This document shows positions 42,501 to 53,596 of a stretch of DNA of 64,000 nt, piece after piece (position 1 is the first letter of the stretch; each line of letters opens with the position of its first letter). A program made the position numbers and the translations under genes. The stretch is from Barnesiella sp. WM24. GTDB taxonomy: Bacteria > Bacteroidota > Bacteroidia > Bacteroidales > Muribaculaceae. Location: NCBI RefSeq assembly GCF_004570975.1, contig NZ_SPPC01000012.1, positions 1 through 64,000 of the forward strand, written 5' to 3'. Under the pieces are notes generated by a model. The model was not told the DNA's origin. It worked only from the letters and a program-made list of their open reading frames with translations, and ran no database searches.

Positions 42501-42754
42501 GGAGTCACAATACCGTCCTTTGCCGAGAGATACAGGCTCTTGACGCCCTCCTGAGCCGACTCCGCCGACGAACTGTTTTTATTTGTTGTCCATTTGCCGG
42601 TATCTGACGTCACTGTCACCGGTCTGTCCACACTCCATTCAGCACCCTCAAAGCTTTCGGGCATATAAGAATAATCCTGAGCCGCCACGGCTGCCGGCGA
42701 AAAAGCAGCCAGCAAAGTCAGCACTGTTCCGAAATTCATGATTCTCATCGGCAA
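39599..42754 (-). CDS. Secreted PL9-like polysaccharide lyase
   Basis: This 1051-residue protein has a signal peptide (about 1-25, ending AVAAQDYSY). Beta-sandwich regions of unknown role and two fibronectin-III-like modules (about 330-525; repeated TGVCWSVDG and AGVCFGES) follow. A right-handed parallel beta-helix covers about 535-900. The helix contains NADTGLQ, NCDAYYNTDPGHGDADGFAV, FYGCRAWQNSDDGWD and GNGNGFKMG, which fit polysaccharide lyase family 9 (pectate or rhamnogalacturonan lyases). A sorting-like domain ends the protein (LDIYNPAGQRVLTR to SATMKVAR). No SusC/SusD pair lies nearby. The exact substrate is not determined. Confidence 0.85.
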   Translation of the reverse strand: MPMRIMNFGTVLTLLAAFSPAAVAAQDYSYMPESFEGAEWSVDRPVTVTSDTGKWTTNKNSSSAESAQEGVKSLYLSAKDGIVTPRLAEGAGSLIYYANVTNRQIYVEVSTDNVSWNVCESYKETSDWSRHVVEINDPAARYLRVRSTSNGGVYLDNLLVTRPDGTDGEGNVIVSNLMLPYFTHDFETHGDYPSSKPAEEMIFNVDGQGEWRYMLAYRNTNSSYIPDGSATGLRMLKGGSYVITPVLTQGVVKVIFDEGRGKRKLTLYTSVDEGVTWKHAADIESDVHNTVTINDKTVNRVKLANESGSDADIDNLTVTAYPEGVLPSVVTGAVTAVTPSSAVISGEVTDSGDRRLLSTGVCWSVDGVPVATGNAVEEKPSAAFASTLTGLPAGTEISARAFATSLAGVAYGETVRFKTLAATRPSVTTGDVEIDAERTDELSLCLKVTGRVVDNGGLNVDEAGVCFGESQSPSVTGDKMKAASFDSDGAFTVYLKLKPETQYYLRSYAVNAAGVAYGDEIAYATGSIVVPEYPHNVYYCDPHGDDATADGSASAPFYSLQLAVDIVQPGDTIYMNVGRYDYSRRVNIPVVGEKGSGMIVLSSRDGRAVLDFSGQAIDGANQGIRLTGSYWHFYGLDICNAGDNGLLIERDKPSGGSYSDIAANVAQGHDNVIENCAFIRNADTGLQMKNLASRNKVINCDAYYNTDPGHGDADGFAVKISHGDANYFYGCRAWQNSDDGWDQFIKKEGGFPDDITTTLEYCWAFRNGYLESGEKSKGNGNGFKMGSDQGRNNVIMNRCLAFENVNKNFDQNHNTGNMILNNCSSYSSKDISSKSRYTYRLDEPVSAGHEIRLTNCVAISDGIADRNKSAYAPHSVTGTLVTTDLNTLPADYVSIDWTAAVEPRSEKGELPALDFMKIKPDNKKLIDAGTEVAPYAGECYWAEGIVYNGEAPDLGCFETDGETGGVGEVYAPGQSGSLSIVYARCGLAVLTVEGAVSTDVYTLDIYNPAGQRVLTRKFTGAVTSFYMPDCGAMAILRVTSPGMSATMKVAR

Positions 42755-42815
42755 AAATTGTTATTTAAGGTTATAAACAGGTAAATCAGTGTATTATCAC
42801 ATCACTGCAGTCATG

Positions 42816-42847
42816 CAAATGTAATGGATATTTTTCTTTTTTTCAAG
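42816..42847 (-). promoter_or_regulatory. Promoter of the PL9-like gene
   Basis: Minus-strand CTTG (42847-42844), a 20-nt spacer and TACATTTG (42823-42816) lie about 60 nt before the ATG. The -33 base variant is the one seen at the tRNA promoters. Confidence 0.6.
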
Positions 42848-42857
42848 GAATTTATAA

Positions 42858-44995
<2,138 letters not shown>

Positions 44996-44996
<1 letters not shown>

Positions 44997-45027
44997 GACC
45001 CCGTGTTAACGCTGGGGAACGGGGTCT
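44996..45027 (+). repeat. GTTAAC/GGGGAACGG hairpin element, copy 1
   Basis: AGACCCCG (44996-45003) pairs with CGGGGTCT (45020-45027), enclosing GTTAAC and CTGGGGAA. A similar GTTAAC-then-TGGGGAACGG-GTCTAA string recurs near 58228-58255. I read it as a small dispersed element or a recurrent 3'-end structure; two copies are too few to be sure. Confidence 0.35.
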
Positions 45028-45050
45028 AAGACCGTAGTCTCGTCACAACG

Positions 45051-45095
45051 ACAGAGGGGCACGCGCTTGTTTCGCATGCCCCTCTGTCATTTTCT
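45051..45095 (+). terminator. Terminator of the GH97 gene
   Basis: ACAGAGGGGCA pairs with TGCCCCTCTGT over a 15-nt loop and is followed by CATTTTCTGTT. It lies between convergent genes and may serve both. Confidence 0.75.
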
Positions 45096-45099
45096 GTTA

Positions 45100-45858
45100 T
45101 CAATGAACCTTCGTATAGATATATCGTGCAAGACCATAGATGTATCTTCTGAAACCGGGTCGATAGCCAAGAAGCCGGTCAAACCATCCCATTCTCGGAC
45201 TTAGCATCTTCACCACATATCCCACATAAAACATCGCGAAGAGGGTACCTATTCCGATTATGTTCCATTGCCAGCATCCCCAAAACCAATAGCAGCTGAC
45301 CACGGCAAGCACCACAAGCGTGACATCGACAACTATCTTCACCTTAGGAAACGGGATGCCCGTAATGCGGCTTATCGCCACAGGGAATCCCTCGCCGGGC
45401 ATCGTAACCGACCCGCAGCGTACCTCAAGCGCTATGCCCGCCGCCATGACCGTACAGCCAAGGAACTGCGCGATAAGCTGCGACGGCAGCTCATCACATA
45501 CCATAAACGAAGTGAGATACATGTTGACATCGATCAGCGCACCAAAAACAAAACCGATAAGCAACTGAAACAACTGTACAGCCTCAAAACGCCTGCGCAA
45601 TACAAGAATCTGCCCTACGACAAGAATCATGTTCATTATATTGGTGTATCCTCCGATACTCAGCGGAGGCGCCAAGCCTTCCTGACCTGCGATTGAAAAC
45701 GACATCGGCAAGGATGAAATCACACTGCTTCCGAGATTGGAACGTACACAAAGGGCAACACCGAGGGTCATGATATAGAGCGACACGAGCAGAAGAATGT
45801 GTTGCCAAAGAAATTGAATAACCTGAATTTTAGACGGTAGACTTACTGATTTTATCAT
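45100..45858 (-). CDS. YczE/YitT-like integral membrane protein
   Basis: The 252-residue protein has about five or six hydrophobic spans, with ILLLVSLYIMTLGVALCVRS first, and resembles the YczE/YyaS/YitT group (DUF6198). Conserved features are SNLGSSVISSLPM, a central span with FVFGALIDVNMYL, and the loop RCGSVTMPGEGFP. The function of this family is not established; proposals include transport or export of small molecules. It stands alone with its own weak -7 box (TAATTTTG, 45888-45881). Confidence 0.75.
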   Translation of the reverse strand: MIKSVSLPSKIQVIQFLWQHILLLVSLYIMTLGVALCVRSNLGSSVISSLPMSFSIAGQEGLAPPLSIGGYTNIMNMILVVGQILVLRRRFEAVQLFQLLIGFVFGALIDVNMYLTSFMVCDELPSQLIAQFLGCTVMAAGIALEVRCGSVTMPGEGFPVAISRITGIPFPKVKIVVDVTLVVLAVVSCYWFWGCWQWNIIGIGTLFAMFYVGYVVKMLSPRMGWFDRLLGYRPGFRRYIYGLARYIYTKVH

Positions 45859-46073
45859 TAATATAATTCCTTTCTGAGTGCAAAATTACAAAAAATACCA
45901 TCCTTTGCCAACTCCATCACGGTCATTGACCGAAATCGGCTATCGCGCCTCTATCAGCGCCTCTATCAGTCTACACTGTCTTAAATGTTCATTTATTTGG
46001 CATAATCTTCCTGTGGATATTGCACCGTCGTGTAATTTTGTCTAATTTTAGCGAAATTTACATCTATCAGTCT

Positions 46074-46754
46074 ATGAAAAAGTATCTGTTAATCGCATCT
46101 CTTGCCATAGCGGCAATAGCAGGCAACGCAGCAAAACCATCCTACAAAGTATCTATACTCGGCGACTCCTACTCGACATTTGAACGCCACGTACAACCCG
46201 ATACAAACTATGTGTGGTACTTCGCAAATGAAAACAAGCCTGAACGCACCGATGTCAACGACGTCAACGACACATGGTGGCAGCAATTCATCCACGACAC
46301 CGGTCTTGAACTCATCCAAAACAACTCCTTCTCAGGCTCTACCATATGTCACACCGGCTATAACGGCGAAGACTATTCGGGACGCTCCTTCATAACCCGC
46401 ATGAAATATCTCGGCGACCCCGACATCATACTCGTGTTTGGCGCCACCAACGATTTATGGGCAAACGTGCCGATTGAAGCCGACAGCACCATGACCGACC
46501 CCCTGTATGCCTTTTATCCGGCAATGACTGAACTGACAAGCGGACTGAAGACAACCTATCCTGATGCAAAAGTCTACTTTATCCTCAACGACGAGATAAA
46601 CGGCGAGATAAGGGAGATAATCCTGGAAGAGTGTAACAAGTCCAATATCCCGGTGCTTGAACTTGAAGCGATAGACAAGCGCATGGGGCATCCTTCCAAG
46701 ACGGGCATGGCGGCAATCAACCGCCAGTTAAAAGAATTTTTAAGAATAAACTGA
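46074..46754 (+). CDS. Secreted SGNH/GDSL hydrolase
   Basis: The 226-residue protein has a signal peptide (about 1-20, MKKYLLIASLAIAAIAG). SGNH block I is SILGDSYSTF with the catalytic Ser, block III is VFGATNDLW with the oxyanion Asn, and the late GHPS supplies His. I chose the ATG at 46074 because it begins a classical signal peptide, while the upstream one (46020) adds 18 unlike residues. It is 12 nt upstream of an outer-membrane barrel gene. It may deacetylate or de-esterify a polysaccharide, but the substrate is not shown. Confidence 0.88.
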   Translation: MKKYLLIASLAIAAIAGNAAKPSYKVSILGDSYSTFERHVQPDTNYVWYFANENKPERTDVNDVNDTWWQQFIHDTGLELIQNNSFSGSTICHTGYNGEDYSGRSFITRMKYLGDPDIILVFGATNDLWANVPIEADSTMTDPLYAFYPAMTELTSGLKTTYPDAKVYFILNDEINGEIREIILEECNKSNIPVLELEAIDKRMGHPSKTGMAAINRQLKEFLRIN

Positions 46755-46765
46755 ACAACAAGAAT

Positions 46766-47503
46766 ATGAAAAAATTATTGACATCAACAGTCGCGGTTAT
46801 TACTCTATTTACCGCGACACTGACCTCTCAGGCTCAGACACTGATTGACCACGGCACTCCGGCTAAAGTAGTACAGGCGGGTATTCGCGTAGGTTTCAAC
46901 ACCTCCAACCTCACTACCAACTATGACGAGGCTTTTCCACAGATAGCATGGAACCACACACAGTGGAAACCGGGATTCACTATCGGTGCGGCAGTGGATA
47001 TAAACCTGAAAAATTTCCTCGCCATCCAGTCGGGTGTCTATTTCAAGTCGCGCAACAGTGACTTTCACTATCTGCTCAACGAAAACACCCTGCAGGCGAT
47101 AGACGGACACTGGGGAGCATATTACTTTGAAATCCCCCTGTTGCTGTCATTCCGTCTCGGCGTCGCAGAGCTTGCCCAGGCCCAGATAGACCTCGGACCT
47201 TATTTTGCAACAGGATTCGGGGGAAAATGCAAGTACACGCTTTTTCAATCGGAGTACACCGACAACGGACACGAGGTTGTCGCCTATGAAAGCAAAGGCG
47301 ACTATTTCGGCGACAAAGGATTTGCAAAACGCTCGGACTGGGGTCTGAAATTCGGACTTGGATTTCTTGTAATGCAGCACTATTATATAGGCGCACACTA
47401 CAATTTCAGCTGTAAAAACATCCTCAAGAATGATCCGGAGGCGATAAAGCAGGTAAATGGACACAACAAGGCATGGACTTTCACTCTCGGATATAACTTC
47501 TGA
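46766..47503 (+). CDS. Outer-membrane beta-barrel protein, PorT-like
   Basis: The 245-residue protein has a signal peptide (about 1-23, ending SQAQ). Alternating beta strands run from GIRVGFNTSNLTT to the C-terminal aromatic residue in WTFTLGYNF, typical of outer-membrane proteins assembled by BAM. It fits the OMP_b-brl_2/PorT-like family by pattern. It shares a transcript with the SGNH hydrolase and precedes a strong terminator. The function is unknown. Confidence 0.75.
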   Translation: MKKLLTSTVAVITLFTATLTSQAQTLIDHGTPAKVVQAGIRVGFNTSNLTTNYDEAFPQIAWNHTQWKPGFTIGAAVDINLKNFLAIQSGVYFKSRNSDFHYLLNENTLQAIDGHWGAYYFEIPLLLSFRLGVAELAQAQIDLGPYFATGFGGKCKYTLFQSEYTDNGHEVVAYESKGDYFGDKGFAKRSDWGLKFGLGFLVMQHYYIGAHYNFSCKNILKNDPEAIKQVNGHNKAWTFTLGYNF

Positions 47504-47525
47504 TAATCCGCAAAGCAAGGATAAC

Positions 47526-47573
47526 AACAATCGTGGCTGTGTCAAGATATTCAATGACACAGCCACGATTGTT
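47526..47573. terminator. Bidirectional terminator
   Basis: AACAATCGTGGCTGTGTCA pairs with TGACACAGCCACGATTGTT over 10 nt, a perfect 19-bp stem. It lies between the barrel gene and the convergent tricorn-type protease gene. Confidence 0.88.
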
Positions 47574-47595
47574 ATTTATCGGCTTTGAAAACTTC

Positions 47596-50500
47596 CTACT
47601 TCAACGAGTCAAGCAATTCCTTTACTGCACGGTGAAGCTGAGCATCCTCACCGGCGACAGCATCGGAAGGATCATTTGCCACCTTGATGTCAGGTTCAAG
47701 CTGCGAGTTCTCAAGATAGTTTCCTTCTGCGGTACGGTAACCGATTACAGGCACCCCAAACACAAGCGACGGATCCTGAAGTGTAATCCAGTTTACACTT
47801 GTCATAGTTCCCGGGACAGGCATTCCCACAAGCTTGCCAAGCTTCTTATGCTTGTAGACCCAGGGGGTGCCGTGGGCGTTACTGTAGTTAGCCTCACACT
47901 GTACCATGATACTCGGCTTGTTCCAGCGACGGCTCGGCATGTCACATACGTCGACACCCCTTATCACCTGAGTAAGATACTTGTCGCCGCTGAAAAGCAC
48001 CTCTATATCTTCATGCAGACGGCCGCCGCCGTTCCATCGGGTATCGATAACGATACCCTCCTTGTCGACATACTTGCCGAGCAGGTCAGTGTATATCGTG
48101 CGGTAGCTTTCATCGTCCATCGACTCGATATGAACATATCCGAGCCTGCCGTCAGACCATCGGTCGACATCGGCGGCACGGCGTTTGACCCAGCGCTTAT
48201 ACAGAAGCTCGCTCATGTCACCCGCACCGACGGGCAGCACTACCTCTTCCCAACGCTTGCCGGAAGCAGGATCGGAAATTGATACAAGTGTCTTTTTCCC
48301 ACGCAGGTTATTGAAAAGAGACGTGTAGTCGGCTGAATCTCCAATCTCGGCACCGTTGATTTTTTCAATAATCACCCCGGGGGCGACATCGCTCAGTGCA
48401 TTGTCAAATGGTCCGCCCTCTACTACCTCTGTCACTTTCAGTCCGGGACCCGTATAGGTCCAGTCATACAACAGACCGAGTGAAGCCGTGAGGTCAACCG
48501 CACCAGAACCGCGATAGCGTCCGCCTGTATGTGATGCGTTGAGTTCACCGAGCAGCTCGCTCAGCAGTTCGGCAAAATCATGGTTATTATTAATGTGGGG
48601 AAGGAAACGCCGGTAGGCAGCGGTCATAGCCTCCCAGTCAACACCGTGCATGTCGACTGTATAAAAACGCTCCTTAGCCTCGCGCTTCACGTAATCAAAC
48701 ATGTATTCACGCTCAGCTGCCGGGTTTATGTCCATACGCGCCGAGTAAGTCACCGGCTTGATATTTTTGCTCGAAAAGTTCATTTTCGATAGTTTGTCGG
48801 GGCCTAAGAGGAAGAGGTTGTCGCCCGCATCATCCATCTCAAACCACAACATGCCTGCATCAAGTTTGTCGACAATACCGGGGTCACGTTTGCGAAGATT
48901 CATTGACCAGAGGTCATAGCCCTGTTCAAATGCCGAAAGATAATACAGATCCTCGCCATCCTTTGTGATTACAAAGTCAGCTATATCCGACGAGTTAGGA
49001 GTGACACGCACGATACGGTCGCGAATACCGTCAAGCTCAACCTTTATATCCTTCACGCCTTCCGTGTCATCGTCCTTATTTTTTTCAGCGTCTTTTTTAC
49101 CTTTCTTGTCATTTTTCTTTGTTTCGCTCTTCTGCTTACGCTCTTTCTGCTGCTTCTCGAGTTCCTTACGCAGCTCGTAATCCTCCTTGGAGAGGCAATA
49201 CTTGTCGTAGGCATCCTGATTCATAAAGACAAGCATGACGTCGTTAAGCGAGCCCCATGAAGCATGGCTGCGCATTCCATACCTGTCAGAAAGGAAAGCG
49301 ACTGCATTACCGTCAAGCACCCATCGTGGCTGCATGTCGAAATAGGAAGAGAGCGTGATATTGGTGACCTTGGGAGTGCCGGTCGTGTTGACAACAGCGA
49401 TATCGGAATAAGGCTCGTGACCGTTATTGGTAAGCTCCATGACAATCCATTTTCCGTCAGGCGACCAAGAGTATTCAAAGCCGCCATTGCGTTCAGCGTA
49501 AGTCGAACCGTCGGTAATCTGCCTTACCTTCTTGGTAGCCACATCCATTACCATCAGCTTGTTTCGGTCGGCGATAAAAGCGAGTTCCGAGCCGTCGGGC
49601 GAGTATTGCGGATAAGTGCGCTCAACCGAGTCGAGAGGCAGCAGACGATGCTCGTCAATAACCGTGGCATTAGGGAAATTAAGGTCATCGTCACGCCCTA
49701 TTATCGCACGGTAAAGCGCAGGCAGTCCGTCGCGCTCGCTTACATAGACCAGTGCGCGGTTGCCCGGAGCCCAGGTTATCTGTTTCTCCGCCGCAGGAGT
49801 GTTGGTAATCTGTTTAGTCGTTTTGTAATCCACGGAAGTCACAAACAGCTCGCCGCGGTCAGTAAACGCTATCTGCTTGCCGTCGTGAGAGACAGTGGCG
49901 CCATTGGAGCGGCTTACCGACTTTTTCTGTATGACATTTTCATCGCTGTCAACAATGTCTATCGCCACTTTCTCGGGCTTTGAGCCGCCATCGGTCATGG
50001 TGTATATCTCGCCGTCATAGGTAAAGGCGATACGCCCGTTGGCTCCACGCGACAGAAATCTTACAGGGTGAACCGTAAAATCAGTAAGCTGCCTTACCGA
50101 TGCAGGATTGTCAAGCGACAAAGAATATACATTAAATGTCTTGCCGTCGCGCTCGCTCAGGAAATACACTGTCTTGCCGTCGGTGGAGATTACCGGATTA
50201 AGGTCCTCTCCGGCATGGGATGTGAGATTACGGTGACTTCCCGCAGCGGTGTCATACATCCATATGTCGCGAGTCACGGAAGATGTGTGATGTTTGCGCC
50301 ACTGGTCCTCAAAGCCTTTCTGATCCTGGTAGAGGAAAAACTTCCCGTCGGGCGAGTAGCTGAGGCTCTTTGCCGGAGAAGCGATTACCATCTCCTGACG
50401 ACCGCCATCGACAGGGATACGGTACAATTCCGGCAGACGTCCCGAAGGGAAAAGCACACTCTCGGCAGGGTCCTGCAACGCCGCCGAAAACACCACATAT

Positions 50501-50856
50501 CTGCCGTCGGGTGAAAATGCCTCGGGTGTCTCCGATGCCGAATGAAAAGTGAGACGGCGCAAATCGCCGCCATCCGACGACATGACATATATATCCTGAC
50601 CGCCATTACGGTCGGAGGCAAATGCTATCTTAGAGCCGTCGGGCGACCATACAGGCTCCGATTCAAGCGACGGGGTTGCGGTAAGCCGTACCGCCGTACC
50701 GCCCCCGGCGGCTACCTTATATATGTCACCCTTATAGGTGAAAGCAATATAATTGCCATCGGGCGAAATCTTTACATCACGAAGCCACAACGGATTTACC
50801 GCAGTGGCACTGACAGCTGCAATTGCCGCCAGAGCAGACAAATATACTTTTTTCAT
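47596..50856 (-). CDS. Tricorn-type S41 protease with beta-propeller
   Basis: This is a 1086-residue secreted protein (signal about 1-19). The N-terminal half is a TolB-like/WD propeller with repeated units such as SPDGNYIAFTYKGDIY, SPDGSKIAFASDRNGGQDIY and SPDGRYVVFSA. A Lys/Glu-rich linker (about 555-600) follows. A PDZ domain (about 770-850, GPFDNALSDVAPGVIIEKI) precedes the S41 protease domain (about 880-1070). The nucleophile is probably the Ser in EANYSNAHG, with GMPVPGTMTS after it. In this family tricorn homologues degrade oligopeptides. It is 64 nt downstream of the transglycosylase gene. Confidence 0.9.
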   Translation of the reverse strand: MKKVYLSALAAIAAVSATAVNPLWLRDVKISPDGNYIAFTYKGDIYKVAAGGGTAVRLTATPSLESEPVWSPDGSKIAFASDRNGGQDIYVMSSDGGDLRRLTFHSASETPEAFSPDGRYVVFSAALQDPAESVLFPSGRLPELYRIPVDGGRQEMVIASPAKSLSYSPDGKFFLYQDQKGFEDQWRKHHTSSVTRDIWMYDTAAGSHRNLTSHAGEDLNPVISTDGKTVYFLSERDGKTFNVYSLSLDNPASVRQLTDFTVHPVRFLSRGANGRIAFTYDGEIYTMTDGGSKPEKVAIDIVDSDENVIQKKSVSRSNGATVSHDGKQIAFTDRGELFVTSVDYKTTKQITNTPAAEKQITWAPGNRALVYVSERDGLPALYRAIIGRDDDLNFPNATVIDEHRLLPLDSVERTYPQYSPDGSELAFIADRNKLMVMDVATKKVRQITDGSTYAERNGGFEYSWSPDGKWIVMELTNNGHEPYSDIAVVNTTGTPKVTNITLSSYFDMQPRWVLDGNAVAFLSDRYGMRSHASWGSLNDVMLVFMNQDAYDKYCLSKEDYELRKELEKQQKERKQKSETKKNDKKGKKDAEKNKDDDTEGVKDIKVELDGIRDRIVRVTPNSSDIADFVITKDGEDLYYLSAFEQGYDLWSMNLRKRDPGIVDKLDAGMLWFEMDDAGDNLFLLGPDKLSKMNFSSKNIKPVTYSARMDINPAAEREYMFDYVKREAKERFYTVDMHGVDWEAMTAAYRRFLPHINNNHDFAELLSELLGELNASHTGGRYRGSGAVDLTASLGLLYDWTYTGPGLKVTEVVEGGPFDNALSDVAPGVIIEKINGAEIGDSADYTSLFNNLRGKKTLVSISDPASGKRWEEVVLPVGAGDMSELLYKRWVKRRAADVDRWSDGRLGYVHIESMDDESYRTIYTDLLGKYVDKEGIVIDTRWNGGGRLHEDIEVLFSGDKYLTQVIRGVDVCDMPSRRWNKPSIMVQCEANYSNAHGTPWVYKHKKLGKLVGMPVPGTMTSVNWITLQDPSLVFGVPVIGYRTAEGNYLENSQLEPDIKVANDPSDAVAGEDAQLHRAVKELLDSLK

Positions 50857-50919
50857 CGGTAATTTAAAGTCGAAAATTATGTAGATAATGATTGCGGATC
50901 GGCTGAATCAGCCTATATA

Positions 50920-52536
50920 TCAAATGTGGGGAATCTTGAGTTTTTGCCCCGCACGGATATTGGAACCCTTTATGCTGTTGGCACGCTGGATGTCGGCAAT
51001 CGAGACTCCCTTGTAACGACGCGCAATAGTCGAAAGGCTCTCACCCTTCTTCACAGTGTGATACCTGTATTTTTGCGCAGGCGCCGCCTGCTTTGCCTTG
51101 GGGGCAGCCTTTACCGGCTCCACTTTAGGAGCAGGTGTAGCCGCTACCTCCTTTATCGCTGAAGAATCAGCAGCCACTACAGCAACAGCAGCAGAGTCAG
51201 CTACCTGAGCGACAGCAACGGCTTCGGGCTGTTCCACGGTCTTTTTCTTTCCGGTGGCAACTCTCTGATAAGTATTTATCTTCAACACCTTGCCTCGCGC
51301 GACAGTATTTTTCCTCATTCCGTTCCACTTCTTGATTTCGCCGACCGTCACGCCATATTTAGCGGCAATCTTTGATAAAGTCTCACCTCGCTTCACCTTG
51401 TGACGCTTGACGACAAGCTTGGTGGTGTATTCCATATTAGGGTCGACATAATCGAGCGGAGTAGGCTCGACAACAGTGCGCTGGGCATATAGCGACGCAT
51501 CGTGGCTTATTATGCTGTCCTCGCTCATGATGTAGCTGTAAACCTGCATCGAGGGCAATACAAGTGAATAAGGACGGATGTCACCTGGAATTATATCCTT
51601 ACGATACTGGGGATTCAGCACGCGCAGCTCCTCGACCGGTATATCGAGAACCGACGCCACCTGATTGAAGTGGACACGCTTGTTGACATGTATGGAGTCG
51701 GTTATTATAGGGCGTTTGGCAAGCGCCGGGCTGATATTGTGCTGATTATAATAGGTCATGACATAGTTGGCGGCAATAAACGCCGGCACATATCCGCGTG
51801 TTTCCTGCGGAAGGAAATAATAAATGCTCCAGAAGTCCTTGTTTTCTCCGCCGGCACGCCGCAATGCCTTGTTGACATTGCCGGGACCGCAGTTGTAGGC
51901 GGCTATCGCAAGCGACCAGTCATTGTACATTTCATACAGCTGCTTGAGATACTTTGCCGCAGCCTCCGATGACGCATAGGGGTCACGACGCTCATCGACA
52001 AGCGAGTTGATTTCAAGACCAAGCCCCCTCGCAGTAGGAAGCATGAACTGCCACAATCCGGTAGCGCCCACGCGCGACACCGCATCAGGATTCAGCGCCG
52101 ACTCTATAACGGGAAGATAGCGCAGTTCAAGAGGGAGTCCGTGGCGTTCAAGAGCCTGTTCAAAGATAGGCATATAATACAGGCTCATACCGAGCATACT
52201 TTCTACGAGTTCACGGCGTCGCTGAGTGTACATGTTGATGTAAGAGCGCACAATCTGATTGTAGGGCATCTCGATTACGGTAGGCATCTGACTGAGCCTC
52301 TTGATATACACCTCATCGGAAGCATCTATGACCGGCACCTTTGAATAGTTGGTGTTCAATACCATGTAATTCTGCAGATACCAGTTCTGCATCATCTTAT
52401 GGGTATCGGTCTCGAAGCTTTCCGGATAAATGATTGAATTGTCGGTTATCGACTGTTTGAGAGTAAGTATTGAGGGCGCGGCGACAGCAGCCACTGCCGC
52501 ACATCCTGCAATAAAGAGAGTTACTAATTTTTTCAT
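50920..52536 (-). CDS. mltD: Membrane-bound lytic transglycosylase with LysM
   Basis: The 538-residue protein has a signal segment (about 1-20, MKKLVTLFIAGCAAVAAVAA). An SLT domain (about 120-240) carries the catalytic Glu in VIESALNPDAVSRVG and ATGLWQFMLPTARGLGL. Two LysM domains lie near the end: KVKRGETLSKIAAKYGVTVG and HTVKKGESLSTIARRYKG. They are separated by an Ala/Glu/Val-rich linker. It cleaves peptidoglycan glycan strands in the periplasm. I chose the ATG at 52536 over 52587 because it begins the signal peptide. It follows the DUF5683 gene by 32 nt, the usual Bacteroidetes order after parAB. Confidence 0.92.
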   Translation of the reverse strand: MKKLVTLFIAGCAAVAAVAAPSILTLKQSITDNSIIYPESFETDTHKMMQNWYLQNYMVLNTNYSKVPVIDASDEVYIKRLSQMPTVIEMPYNQIVRSYINMYTQRRRELVESMLGMSLYYMPIFEQALERHGLPLELRYLPVIESALNPDAVSRVGATGLWQFMLPTARGLGLEINSLVDERRDPYASSEAAAKYLKQLYEMYNDWSLAIAAYNCGPGNVNKALRRAGGENKDFWSIYYFLPQETRGYVPAFIAANYVMTYYNQHNISPALAKRPIITDSIHVNKRVHFNQVASVLDIPVEELRVLNPQYRKDIIPGDIRPYSLVLPSMQVYSYIMSEDSIISHDASLYAQRTVVEPTPLDYVDPNMEYTTKLVVKRHKVKRGETLSKIAAKYGVTVGEIKKWNGMRKNTVARGKVLKINTYQRVATGKKKTVEQPEAVAVAQVADSAAVAVVAADSSAIKEVAATPAPKVEPVKAAPKAKQAAPAQKYRYHTVKKGESLSTIARRYKGVSIADIQRANSIKGSNIRAGQKLKIPHI

Positions 52537-52568
52537 TGACCGGTCTATTTTATTAGAGAGAATGAATA

Positions 52569-53534
52569 TTAAAAATTCAGCGCCCACTGAAGCCCTATGC
52601 CGGGATTGCCCGACACTCGTGAATCCTTTATCACTGTCGGATGCACCTCCATCGACAAGTCGGGCGAGATATCAAAATGGGCGAGCGAAGCATCGACATA
52701 AGCGTCGACCATCGCTACAAGATAGACTCCTATCATGCATATGATACAGAGGTCTCGGTTACGTCGGTAAAAGTCTTTTTTTGACTTGAAAGTCTTTTCA
52801 AGCCATGTGCGGTTAAGGCTCTCCTCCTTGGTGTTGGGAGGGTAAAAGTCCATGTAACTGTTAGTTGACGGGTCATTGTCCATCAAGTCCCTGTAAGCCT
52901 GGGTGTAATCGTCAAGCATACGGTTGTTCCAGTCAGTGGCGTAGGCAAGCCCCATGAAACCGCCGATGACGATAGGCAGCTTCCAGTATCGGCGATTATA
53001 TAGCTGTCCCAGACCCGGACATAACGCACTGAGCCATACAGCGCGGGTAGGGTTGGGGTTAAAATCCCTTACCATGTAGTCGGGATCGAAATCGTCACCG
53101 ACAAACACCGTGTCGACATACTGATGCACGACCGTGTCGACAGGCACCTCCCCGACAACAGTAGTCACGATGCTGTCGCCCTTGACTGAAATGGAATCTT
53201 CTGTAACAAAAGCCGGGGTGTCCTCCGGAACCGAAAGATAAATAGAGTCGGGAAATGCATCGAGTGCCGACGGGTCAAGACGGCTCATAACCGCGGCTGA
53301 ATCAGTGGCGGCTGAATCAGCAGCCGCAATGTCGGGTAAAGCAATCAAGGTGCCGTAATCAGGGGGGGGCACAGAACCGTCGGGCACCTCATAGGAGGTA
53401 TATCCGCTTATTGCTGAAAAAATGTTAAAAGGAAACGCGATTACGAATGTAAGCGCTACAATCACGACCCGCGTCGTGAAACTTAAATTAGACGTACTAC
53501 CGTTTTCCTTTGTTCTTTTCATTAGATAATTCAC
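52569..53534 (-). CDS. DUF5683 membrane-associated protein
   Basis: The 321-residue protein has an N-terminal hydrophobic segment (about 24-45), an Asp/Ser/Ala-rich acidic linker to about 150, then the DUF5683 domain. That domain has TRAVWLSALCPGLGQLYNRR, YWKLPIVIGGFMGLAY and a second span in CIICMIGVYLVAMVDAYVDA. Its place between parB and the lytic transglycosylase is conserved in Bacteroidetes and suggests a cell-envelope or division role, which is inferred. The start could be 53534 or the next Met (53522). Confidence 0.85.
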   Translation of the reverse strand: MNYLMKRTKENGSTSNLSFTTRVVIVALTFVIAFPFNIFSAISGYTSYEVPDGSVPPPDYGTLIALPDIAAADSAATDSAAVMSRLDPSALDAFPDSIYLSVPEDTPAFVTEDSISVKGDSIVTTVVGEVPVDTVVHQYVDTVFVGDDFDPDYMVRDFNPNPTRAVWLSALCPGLGQLYNRRYWKLPIVIGGFMGLAYATDWNNRMLDDYTQAYRDLMDNDPSTNSYMDFYPPNTKEESLNRTWLEKTFKSKKDFYRRNRDLCIICMIGVYLVAMVDAYVDASLAHFDISPDLSMEVHPTVIKDSRVSGNPGIGLQWALNF

Positions 53535-53596
53535 TGACTTTCAAAAAGTCACGTTATATTAAACAGCATAAGAAGCCACTCCGTGACCGACGCGTG